This document shows, one piece after another, positions 47,655 through 59,400 of a DNA stretch of 64,000 nt. Under the pieces are notes generated by a model. The model saw nothing but the letters and a program-made list of their open reading frames with translations, ran no database searches and had not been told where the DNA came from. Positions within the stretch are counted from its first letter, which is position 1; the number at the start of each line of letters is the position of its first letter. This DNA comes from Hofstenia miamia (Eukaryota > Xenacoelomorpha > Acoela > Hofsteniidae): assembly GCA_900660155.1 (NCBI GenBank), contig CABFPE010000281.1:608964-672963 (forward strand), given 5' to 3'. Position numbers and translations under genes: made by a program.

Positions 47655-49427
47655 CAGAAGCACACCCAGAGGGGGGAACTGGGGGAACGTTCCCCCCCTC
47701 AACAGAGCACAGATGCTTCCATTTCTCATGAAATGTATGCTGATATGATAACATAGTACATATATATTAAGGAATGCTTCAAATCTATCTGCAAGGGGTA
47801 AGCAATAATTAATTTATATTGCAGTTATTACAATAATTGGAAATCGATTAATCTATTGAATACTTTAGAAGAAGAAAAATTACCAATAATTTACAATTAT
47901 TTAGGTTCACTAAGAACATTCTCACAAGCATTAATGGATGAAAATCTTGGTGAAACGTAATAAAGTCCCAATTAGAAAATCATTATTGTCCTGCCTAGTA
48001 AATTAATACAGTATTGGATATTGCATGTGTACAGCACAGTTTGATGACCAAAATATACATTATGCTTCCACTACCGAATTCACTTTTTTGTTATATTAAA
48101 GGCATAACATAACGAATCTATGCAGAACCAAATTTGATTTTAGTGATTATGATTTCTGACAACATTTAACTTAGATTTTTCTTAGTGCTAACAGAAGTAT
48201 GAAGCACTCGTAATTTTGTTTGTTATCTCACAACGATGTTTTTTCTTTTAAAAAAGTTTTTATGTGTTATGCTTGGTTTTTATGCTATGATTTCTTATCT
48301 ATTATTTTCATTCCAATTATTGCCAAAAGCGAAATTAGCAATGTGAAATATAGCAATTTTGAATGAAATTTTCTATTAAATTATATTTTGCAAAATGTGA
48401 AAATAATTTGGACACGGTTTCTGTATTTTTTACCTGTAGTGAAATATGGTGAATTACATAGCAATGCTAAAAAAACATTATAGAAACAATATATTAAATT
48501 CAAATTATGGCAAGTTACAAAGTGTAACTAAAGATATTTTGTGGACGCACAGTATTAATACGGCATGATCCTCAGTCATGTTCTCTCGTCTGCTAACAGG
48601 AGTTGAAGTCGGAGCCGCGGTGAGCTGGGGCTCGACTCAGTTATTGGAAAAAGGGGCTGAAATTGAAAAAAATAAACTCTTGCACAACAGTGGTAGTGAA
48701 TATTATACAATTTCTTAAACAACGTTTTGAAATTGTACATCAGTATTATCGATTCTTAAAAAATTCAATCTAGAATTTTCAACTTCAGTGAGCACATTTT
48801 CTTAAAAGTTGAGTTGGGCATGATTCAAGCCTGCAAGAATTAGGCCTAAGTTTTTTGTTGAAATAGTTAAGAAATAAGAAAGTAAGAATATTTTAAAGAT
48901 CATCCTACCACAAAAAATGAAAATATTTCCTATTGAGTTTAGGATCAGTTAACAGGACAACAGTCTGTGTTCGAAATCATCCTCACCTACTGAACCACGG
49001 AGCAGATTGTGTGTTAGCCAATCTTAGTAATAGTTGAATAGGGTAAGGAAAAATAATTCAGTTTTAGTATTTTTTAACAAACATTCATAGTATGCTGGTT
49101 ACGTTTGCTATGTTGAAATGTAATTATAAAAATGACATAAGAAAGTAGATATATGAAATAGTAAACCTTAAATTGAATAGTTGAATTTCGTTAATATCAA
49201 CCTTTCTGTTTTGGGTAGCATGTCAAAAAGTGTATACTATTTAATTTCCCTGACAATGCTTTTTCCATTGCTGTAGTGAAAATCTTCAGAATAATAAATT
49301 TATAAACTACTTTGCATTTAAGAATATCTATGAAATATGCCGATATATATATATATATATATACAATATACATATATAATCTAAAGAATAGTTCCCCTCC
49401 TCAGAAAAAAAGCTGGGTGCGCCCCTG
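47655..49427. mobile_element. hAT-like element inserted in the left palindrome arm
   Basis: The left end reads CAGAAGCACACCCAG. The right end, reverse-complemented, reads CAGGGGCGCACCCAGC. Flanks are CATCTGTG (47,647-47,654) and CGTCTGTG (49,428-49,435), an 8-bp duplication with one change. The right arm has the single uninterrupted site (complement of about 56,203-56,210: CGTCTGTG then TATCTCTG). The 1773-bp body has no transposase-like frame, so it is non-autonomous. A (TA)n tract lies near its right end. Confidence 0.85.
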
Positions 49428-50568
49428 CGTCTGTGTGTCTCTGATGTCATTAGAATATATTGATTTTGTTGGCAAAAACATTTGCTTGGAGTCTGTTGTT
49501 TAAAATGTAACTAATTTTTTTATACACATAGAGGTTGAGGAAATCCCATGACATTAGAATTGTTGCAATCTATTGTTCAAAATGTAACAATTTTATATAC
49601 ATATTACATAAATAATTGTCAAATATCATTGAAATTCTAAATGCAAGAAATTCACGTTTTTGGAATTATATTTTATTGCTAAATTTCCTTGGTAAAATTC
49701 ATAATTAATAAGTATTTTCAAACAAAAATATTTTGTTTTATTTTACATACTTGCTTTTGTTAATGTATGCGACTTGATTATTTATGTTGCCTAATTTAGA
49801 TTACATACTTGTTTTTTTATTACCATACATGACATTGGAAATACCACATTAATTTAGTTTACATATTTACTTTACTTACTTCTTTTATTTGGTAAAATTT
49901 AATAACAAATGTTTGAATCAGTGAGATAATAATAGTTGTTAAAAGCGTAATGCCTTATTTCAGTGATAAAGCAAAATAATTTTTCGGAAAAAACCAAAAA
50001 CTAGTTTATGCAAAAACTCGCAATTTCTAATATTTAATAAATGTACGTGGTAAAACCCACATACGTGTTTGAGACAAGACAAAAATGTAATTTATTCTAC
50101 ACTTTGCTTATAATGACCATATATATCGTACTATTAAATTTGTCTATTGTGTTAGTTTATCATCATTGTTGAGATGGCAATGCTTTAAGAAACAAACGCA
50201 ATGTGTATTTACACATTTCACACGATCGCATCTAAATTAATAGTTAATAAACAAGTCAAATGAGATGATAGATCACAGTATAAAACACATGACTATTAAA
50301 AGTTTAAATAAATTCAATTAAAAATGTGTATTAACAAACAAACGACGTTTTTTTATAATAAAGTATATAATAAATTTAACATCAAACAGTAAATTCGCAA
50401 CAATTCATTAAAATAATATTGATCACATTTTAAAAGAAATATCTGTAAAACTAACTAGAGATAGTTTTGCAAAAAAGTGTTAAGAATCAAAACAATATCT
50501 AAGATTTAATTAAAGAAATAGCTTACCAAAAAGTTTGAAATCTTTCAGGGTAGTTGTCTTTCTTTCAG

Positions 50569-50820
50569 CAATGTGAAATTCCATTAATCCGCTCTATGTA
50601 TAAAGTTGCATGCCTTAATAATGTCAACATTACGTGGTTTTATATATATCTCCATTGTTAAAATGTCAAAATGTAACAAATTATAAAAGCAGTACAACCA
50701 TGTAAAATTCCATTATGCTGCTGTGTGTACAAAGTTGCACTTAACAGACAATGTTAACATTGCGTAATTTTTTATCTATATCTTATTGGTCAAATGTCAA
50801 AATGTATCCAATCGTAAAGA
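50569..50820. repeat. Diverged tandem repeat, two units of about 125 bp, in the left arm
   Basis: AATTCCATTAATCCGCTC ... AAAGTTGCATG and AATTCCATTATGCTGCTG ... AAAGTTGCACT start two parallel units, each ending TGTCAAAATGTA. The pair is mirrored in the right arm (about 55,440-55,700), so it predates the inversion. Confidence 0.65.
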
Positions 50821-51309
50821 TCGTTATCTACCAAACATGAAATCCAAATGAATTTAAAATTTATCACAATTAATTAAAACATTTTCAAATCATATAAAAC
50901 TAGAATTTTTTCAAAAGTTGGAAAACAATCTTAATTATTACATGTTTTTCCTAATTTATACAATTATGTAAGTGAAAGATGCTACAAAACTAAAATGTTA
51001 ATAGAGTAAAACAATTTATCAATCACCGTCTCTGCTAAAAATGAAGTAAATATATTTTCAACACGTTTTTATCGTTGAATTCAAGAATAAAATATTTGTA
51101 AAAATTATTGATATTATTTATATTGTCATAAATTGGTTATTAAATTTTATTGATACACATATATACAAAACGTTTAAAAATATTTATTTTATATTATAAG
51201 AAATTGCTTACATTATAAAATTTTATTGATGTCTTTTATATTAAGAATTAAATAAATACCCGGTATATGAATTTTCCACGTTTATACACTTACATTTTTC
51301 CGAAGTTTT

Positions 51310-51430
51310 TCCTTTCCTTGAGTTTACATGGCCTATGGCTTTTCCACGTTTATAGACTTACATTTTTTTCCGACGTTTTTCCTTTCTTTGAGTTTACATG
51401 GCCTATGGCATTTCCACGTTTGTAGTGTTA
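51310..51430. repeat. 78-bp tandem duplication, left arm only
   Basis: GAGTTTACATGGCCTATGGC occurs at about 51,320 and again at 51,391, each followed by a TTTCCACGTTT block. The right arm has one copy (54,935-54,955). This is a local duplication after the arms separated. Confidence 0.7.
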
Positions 51431-51662
51431 CATTTTTTCGACGTCAATCCTTTGTTTCAGTTCTGATATCCACTTAATTTTTCCATATGTATGCATGAAA
51501 TCAACTGATCAAATTAGTCAAAAACATTGTAAAAAAACTGAATATTGTGGTAAAATTTTAGATATTTTTTCATCATTGAACAAAAGAAAAATTTCATGAC
51601 GGTATTAGTATAAACTTTCAAGAATGAGTAAGAAAAACGTACATACATATAAATACGACTAA

Positions 51663-52196
51663 AGGTGTGTTCCCACTATCGACTTTTATCATCTGTCAAG
51701 AAATTGGTGATAAAAGTCGAACACTATATCTGCTTTTTTATCGGCTGATAAAAGTCGATAGTCTGAATGCTCCATCCGATTTTTTGGCAAAACAGCAAGA
51801 TTACTGTCATCTGATAATTTATCAGCTGATAAAAGTCGATAGTCTGAACGGTACTAAAACTAGTCGAATATCTACTTGAAACTAATTGCTTACTTCTCAA
51901 GTAGGGAACAGACTTCCAAAACGTAAATTATTGTCGTTGAAATATTTCAACTTCAAAATATGTAAACATTGTTTACATTCCAAAACAAACCAACCCATAA
52001 ACAGATGTTGTTGTTTTTCTTACTGTCAATCAAAAGATGATAATTTATCATCTGATAAAAAATCGATAGTCTGAACGCTCTTCCAACTCCGCTTTTTTGA
52101 TGAAAAATCGGATGATAAAAAATCGCCAATGTGAACGAAAATAATTGGATTTTCGATTAAAATCTGCTGATAAAAGTCGATAGTGGGAACACACCT
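51663..52196. mobile_element. PIF/Harbinger-like MITE inserted in the left palindrome arm
   Basis: Ends are AGGTGTGTTCCCACTATCG and its complement, followed inward by GATAAAAGTCGATAGT-type motifs. The flanks are TAA on both sides (51,660-51,662 and 52,197-52,199). The right arm has the empty site with one TAA (complement at about 54,683-54,690). A 3-bp TWA duplication fits the Harbinger superfamily. The 534-bp body carries several internal copies of the terminal-like motif CGATAGTCTGAA and no transposase. Confidence 0.85.
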
Positions 52197-52835
52197 TAAT
52201 CTTTGTTGTAAATTCAGATTTTATTTTCGTATTTTAAAGAATGAATGGTTTTGCTATTTAATATCGCATATAAATATAAATTTTAAGACATTCTACAAAT
52301 CAATGATTGTTAAAGTACTTGCAGTTGTATAATAGTTTATGAATTTTAAAATAAAAACTTTATAATTATTGAGAAAGCGTTAACATTCACATATTTTTCT
52401 TCAGTCAGTGAGTACATTTTGATAATCGCAAATGAATACATAACGCTATTTCAAAAACGAATCAATTAGATGTCATGAAACTAGCAAAACATTTTTAATT
52501 ACGAAAAGACTAACACATTTTCATAAAAAATACATTTACGCACAAATGATTAAATTTACTGATTTTACAAAACATAGTCGTACACAGCTTACAAAATAAC
52601 ATTAAGCGCTCATGAAATTGAAAAATGATTATGGTTATTAAAGTAATGCTACAAATATATAACTTCAAGTGAAAAGAAACAAAATGTTTAAATTGAAGAT
52701 GAATGTCAAAGCTATATAAAATAAATTTAAGTATACGTATAGTACTTAAAACTTAATTTAGTTAATATATACTTGTAATTGTTTATGAGATTATGAAAAC
52801 ACAACAGCAATCGTTGCATGATTTAAACTACATTT

Positions 52836-54056
52836 TGTACATTAGGTATTAAAACAACTTAGGAACCTTTTCTAAATATAGAAATAAATAGCGTAAATAA
52901 CAATTATCAGAAGCAGATAAAATGAAATAAATACTTCTTCAGGGCGGTTTATTCATTGTATTCAAATATAACATTTATATCTCGCAATATGCAATTTGGA
53001 AAACCGGATGTTAACTAAATTTCCCTATTACATGTTTTAAAATCATATAGAGACTGAGATTTTTTAAAACAATATCCGACCTTGTTAGAGTTTCTAAAGC
53101 ATAGCATTAGAGAGAATACCAATATATTTTGAATTTCCAAGTATTTTTCCGCTATTTGAGAGTCTAAAATATGTATTTTTATTACTAGATTTAGTTCCAA
53201 TTTTTGATGTATTGCTACGGGTTTTAATACATCTGACACTTTTCGTTTGTTATGATTTCACTAGTACATGTTTTAACACAATTGACAAATATTCGTTTTG
53301 CATAACGTTTGACTTTTCATACACCTCCACTTTACGTTTCTAAATGCATAGATCTCGAAATTATATTCCAAAAAAGGCTAATAATCAAAATATGTGAAAG
53401 AAAAATTTGTAATGTTTTAAGTTTTGTTTTTGGATTTATTTTCTCTACAATGCTTTCAGAATGACGTGTGATTAGAAACGATTCCCCTTAAAAAATTGAT
53501 TTTGAACAAGTCTAATACAAATTTTGTTAGCAAAGATATTAAACGTGTACAAACATTATAAAATTTTATAGTAATTCGTAATCAAATGAAACAAAATTTG
53601 TAATATTAACTTATTAAAATGCAAAAATGACTTACATTGTTGAATAAAGTCAACCGCCACCACTTGAATCATTGTAAAAACTGAATAATCTGTCAAAATG
53701 AAGACATCTTTTCGTCATAGGCAATGAACAAAATGCTAATTTTATGACAATATTAGTATAAACATTCAAAACCGAGAAAGAAAAACTTAGATACACTTAA
53801 ATTCGACAATTCTTTGAGGTATATTTAGATTTTTTTGTATTTCAAAACGTTAATGGTTTTGTTTTTATGTGTTTTATTAATATCGCATATCAATACCCAT
53901 CTTAAAGCATTCTACAAATTGCATTATGTAGTTGAAAGATAAACTTTACTATTTGCTGAAAAGATTGCACAATATATAGAATACACATTAATAAACATCG
54001 TTTGACAAGATGATTTCTGCTGTTAATTTATATCCTCCTGTACGTAAAGATAATTT
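52836..54056. other. Central spacer of the palindrome
   Basis: About 1.2 kb not shared in inverted form. From about 53,640 to 53,950 it carries a diverged direct copy of the left-arm stretch 51,480-52,310 (TATTAGTATAAACATTCAA, AATATCGCATAT, CATTCTACAAAT), lacking the Harbinger-like insert. No gene is recognised. Confidence 0.7.
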
Positions 54057-56446
54057 AAATGTAGTTTAAATCATGCAACGATTGCTGTTGTGTTTTTATA
54101 ATCTAATAAACAATTACAAGTATATATTAATTAAATTAAGTTTTAAGTACTATACGTATACTTAAATTTATTTTATATAGCTTTGACATTCATCTTCAAT
54201 TTAAAAATTTTGCTTCTTTTCACTTGAAATTATATATTTTGTAGAATTACTTTAATAACCATAATCAATTTTCAATTTCATGAGCGCTTAATGCTATTTT
54301 GCAAAGTGTGTACGAGTATGTGTTTTGTAAAATCAATAAATTTAAACATTTTTGTGTAAATGTATTTTTTTATAAAAATGTGTTAGTCTTTTCGTAATTA
54401 AAAATATTTTCCGAGTTTCATGACATCTACTTGATTCCTCTTTGATTCATTTGCGATTATCAAAATTTACTTACTGACTAAAGAAAAATGTGAATGTTAA
54501 CGCTTTCTCAATGATTATAAAGTTTTTATTTTAAAATTCATAAACTATTATACAGCTGTAAGTACTTTAACAATCATTGATTTGTAGAATGTCTTAAAAT
54601 TTATATTTATAAGCGATATTAAATAACAAAACCATTCATTCTTTAAAATACGAAAATAAAATCTGAATTTACAACAAAGATTAGTCGTATTTATATGTAT
54701 GTAGGTTTTTCTTACTCATTCTTGAAAGTTTATACTAATACCGTCATGAAATTTTTCTTTTGTTCAATGATGAAAAAATATCTAAAATTTTAACACAATA
54801 TTCAATTTTTTTGCAATGCTTTTGACTAATTTGATCAGTTGATTTCATGCATAAATATGGAAAAATTAAGTGTATATCAGAACTGAAACAAAGGATTGAC
54901 GTCGAAAAAATGTAACACTACAAACGTGGAAAAGCCATAGGCCATGTAAACTCAAGGAAAGGAAAAACGTCGGAAAAATGTAAGTGTATAAACGTGGAAA
55001 ATTCATATACCGGGTATTTATTTAATTCTTAATATAAAAGACATCAATAAAATTTTATAATGTAAGCAATTTCTTATAATATAAAATAAATATTTTTAAA
55101 CGTTTTGTATATATGTGTATCAATAAAATTTAATAACCAATTTATGACAATATAAATAATATCAATAATTTTTACAAATATTTTATTCTTGAATTCAACG
55201 ATAAAAACGTGTTGAAAATATATTTACTTCATTTTTAGCAGAGACGGTGATTGATAAATTGTTTTACTCTATTAACATTTTAGTTTTGTAGCATCTTTCA
55301 CTTACATAATTGTATAAATTAGGAAAAACATGTAATAATTAAGATTGTTTTCCAACTTTTGAAAAAATTCTAGTTTTATATGATTTGAAAATGTTTTAAT
55401 TAATTGTGATAAATTTTAAATTCATTTGGATTTCATGTTTGGTAGATAACGATCTTTACGATTGGATACATTTTGACATTTGACCAATAAGATATAGATA
55501 AAAAATTACGCAATGTTAACATTGTCTGTTAAGTGCAACTTTGTACACACAGCAGCATAATGGAATTTTACATGGTTGTACTGCTTTTATAATTTGTTAC
55601 ATTTTGACATTTTAACAATGGAGATATATATAAAACCACGTAATTTTGACATTATTAAGGCATGCAACTTTATACATAGAGCGGATTAATGGAATTTCAC
55701 ATTGCTGAAAGAAAGACAACTACCCTGAAAGATTTCAAACTTTTTGGTAAGCTATTTCTTTAATTAAATCTTAGATATTGTTTTGATTCTTAACACTTTT
55801 TTGCAAAACTATCTCTAGTTAGTTTTACAGATATTTCTTTTAAAATGTGATCAATATTATTTTAATGAATTGTTGCGAATTTACTGTTTGATGTTAAATT
55901 TATTATATACTTTATTATAAAAAAACGTCGTTTGTTTGTTAATACACATTTTTAATTGAATTTGTTTAAACTTTTAATTGTCATGTGTTTTATACTGTGA
56001 TCTATCATCTCATTTGACTTGTTTATTAATCATTAATTTAGATACTATCGTGTGAAATTCATAACATGCAACTACACATTGCGTATGTTTCCTACAGCAT
56101 TCCCATCCCAACAATGATGATTACATTTTAAACAATAGACTGCAAACAAATGTGTTTGCCAACAAAAACGAATATATTCCAATGACGTCAGAGATACACA
56201 GACGGCCAAATTACACAATTACATAATGTCCATGCCCGCCAGGGTCAAAGGTAAAAAATATCAACGGGCTTCTAGTCTCTTAATACTACAGACATTATAT
56301 TTTGCTAATTATAAATCCTAATATTTGTTTATATAAACAAAGGGAATTATTTGGTCATTATTTTTCAATATATGGCTCTAAAAATTACTGCTGCATTGCT
56401 TAAGAGTTTGTTTAGCTGAAAGTATATAATGTATGATATACTTTAG

Positions 56447-59400
56447 AATGCCTGTGAGCATAAATTGTGAAGATGCTTTATCACTGACTGGCTTGGCAAA
56501 CGCAATAAAACAACGTTCATTAAAAATGATGAAGTTCATGATCGAGAACAAAGCAGAAATTGGCGATTCCCTTCTGATTGCCGTCGAGTACCAATTTTTT
56601 GAAGGGATTAAGATACTAATTGAACACCTCCATTGTGATCCTAATGTTGTAAGTATCGCAAATTTGTATTCTAAATCAAATTCACAACTTTCATTATAAG
56701 CTTACTAAAAAATGAAAAATTGAGATGTTTGGAAAAAAACTTTCTCTCTCCACCTCCTGAGTTTCAACAAAATGGATTAAGCAAAATCCGTATACATCTG
56801 TTGTCTACATCAAACAATACAATTTTTTGTTTGCACTTTTTAGTGTACCGTTCAGAATTATAATTTATCGGAAAATTTTTTAGCACAGATTTTCTAAGTC
56901 TAATCAGCTTTATAAGTAGCAGGCAACAACATATAGACATTTTAAGCTATTACAAAAGAGAACGTCTTTGAATGGAAGAAAAAAATTTTCAAAGCAATTC
57001 AAAGTTTAAAGAAACTAGGTACGAAAAACTTCAAAGGCCTAATCCCAGTGTCCAATTTTCCTACAGCACCTACAGAAAGAAGCACGGAAAAAATTAGGAG
57101 AGTCTTAAACATTAATATTTTCAGTATTTTTCAATTAGATTGAAACACAATAAATGTGCGGTTATCCAGAATAAATCTGTTACAGAAGATACGTGCCAAC
57201 TCATGTTCTGGGAATATTCTCAAAAAAACCTTTGCTTTATATTTACGGATATAACGAGACTGCCAACTCTGAAAAAACCCAGCTCTTGCATTTGCTTTTA
57301 CATAATACATATGATTATTAGCGTCATAGCAAATTTATTGCTGCAAACTAGTATAAAAGCTACAAATTAAGAATACATGTATTTACAAAATAATAAATTA
57401 TATATAATATAGATTTGTGTGTGTGTGTGGCTTTCTTGTTCTGTACAAAATTTTCGAATGAGTATAGTACGGTATTGTCGTTAAGAATGCATTGCCTATT
57501 AAAGAGGAATCTGCGCAATTTTTTCTGAAATTCTTGTAGTTTTTTTAGTTGAATTTCATGATCTAATTTGTTCCATACCTTAGTTGCTATGTGGTGAAAG
57601 CTATTATAATGTTTATCTAAGCATATGAATTGTTGAGAACGTTCGTTAAATTTAATACATTGTTTTAAAAACGAAATCGCGGGTTGACCAAATTTGAATA
57701 TAAAAATTATTGATAACATATGCATTTCAATTTGGTAGTAAGGAGATAATATTTTGTATTTTAGTCGATAGTTGGATACATTGCCAGGTTTTGAATGAAA
57801 TTGAGTGTTTTTAAGAGACCAACTGAAGGTTTAGATATACTAATGCGATAATTTGAGTTTATATTTGTAAAGAAAAATGAGCAATATTGAAAGTGTAATA
57901 AGCAGAGAGCATTTATTAATTGTTTGTCATATTTATTTGAAATATTTCTGAGATAATAAAGATACCTAACCCCAGATGCCATTTTTTAAATTTTTGACAT
58001 TAAGAATTGTTCGAAATTTAAATCATTGTCGATTTCAACACCTAAATAGCTAATGGATTCACTTTGCTTTATTGGTACATAGTTTATATTAAGTTCAATG
58101 TTTTGTGTGAGACTTTTGAATGTCTTAGGAGAGAATGTTATAAACTGTGTTTTTTCAATACTTACTTTCAGTTGATTATTTGGGAAATATGTTGTTAGAC
58201 TTTCAATATCATTTTGCAGGTCTTTATTTGCTTTAAAAGCATTTATATTAGTACTTATAAGACAGGTATCATCTGCATATTGATAAATTTTACGGTATTT
58301 TACATTTTGGGTTATTTCATTCACGTAGATTGCAAATAGGATGGGACTTAGAACTGTGCCCTGAGGCACCCTGCGTCAGTTTAATATATTTTGATTTTTT
58401 GCCATTATTATTATTATCTCATTACTTTCTCACAGCTTAATGTTGGTAATGTTGGAACTCACCAGTTCCCAGGGGCTTTTCTCTAGCTGTTCTTAACACC
58501 GCAGCCTTCTGTACTACATTATTATTATAATTTTATTATTATTAATATTATTATTAGTAAAATTAATATTAATATTTGTGATATTCCTGTGTGTACCAAT
58601 CATTTTTAGGCAGTTGTTTCCAAGCATTTCCTGTTTGGAACCACTCCTCTCATGGTTGCTTGTCATCAGAATAGTTATCATCTGATTGAATATTTACTTT
58701 CCCATAAAGCAGAACCCTTAAGTGAAAATCCAAATATCTATGGCCAAGAAGATGGATTACAAAGATCGCTATACCGCTTAAGCTTGTACAGAGCATTATG
58801 TAGTCAATCCTACATAATGCTTACAAAAATTGATCCATTGTTCCATGTCTTCAAGCTTTCAAACCAATGCAAGTAAGTTAAGTAATATTTAATGTTCACT
58901 ATTGATATTAATATAATTCAAATAAAGTCTGCCTAAGTGATAAATACTGACCTTTAGAACCAAATTTATTGTTTTTTCATTATTCTGCATTTAGGTGGTT
59001 GGCATCCTGTGACAGTGAACTTAGTGAGGAATATCTGGCTCTTTACGAAAAATGCGAAAATTTTACGCTTACATATCTGAATCTGATCAATAAAGAAGAG
59101 GATCTGATGTTGCTTTTAAGTCTAGGAATTCCGGATGCTGATACGCCCATTAAACCAGGAAGGCATAAATTTTCACGTTTAGTCTATGCAATTGAAAATG
59201 ATCACATTTTGGTATGACTCGTAAATTTGAATTTCCTTAATTTTATGTATTTTGTAATCAAGGATGTCTTAATGATAGTAATCCTTGACCTATAAAACTG
59301 CTAAGAATTGTAGTAGACATGTTTATTACTAGTTGATAAATTTAAAAACGAGAGTAAATTAAATTATAATACCTACCAAAGCTGGAAGCTGGGCAATGCT

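Larger units (their letters stand above)
47560..56290. repeat. Large imperfect palindrome (foldback-like), arms over 2 kb
   Basis: The left arm (about 47,560-52,835) and right arm (54,057-56,290) are reverse complements with few differences. Examples: GAATTAAATAAATACCCGG at 51,245 against CCGGGTATTTATTTAATTC at 55,012; CATGATTTAAACTACATTT at 52,818 against its complement at 54,057. Removing a hAT insertion, a Harbinger-like insertion, a 78-bp tandem duplication and about 640 bp near 49,515-50,150 from the left arm makes them collinear. The central spacer is about 1.2 kb. No long reading frame is present. It could be a foldback-type DNA element or an inverted duplication. Confidence 0.85.
56649..58624 (+). 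other. TRPC intron with LINE insertions
   Basis: The acceptor TTTCAAG at 58,618-58,624 is chosen because it keeps the frame. The stronger-looking TTTTTAG 14 bases upstream would not. The intron contains a minus-strand LINE (57,360-58,380) and an R4-like 3' fragment. A plus frame at 57,140-57,370 shows no known domain. Confidence 0.7.

Noticed and set aside
56940-57370. Plus-strand open stretches in the TRPC intron, possibly a transposon ORF
   Set aside because: No conserved domain could be recognised and the frames do not connect.
58611-58624. Acceptor TTTTTAG for the second TRPC exon
   Set aside because: It leaves a two-base remainder that cannot follow the phase-0 donor at 56,649. The AG at 58,623-58,624 restores the frame.
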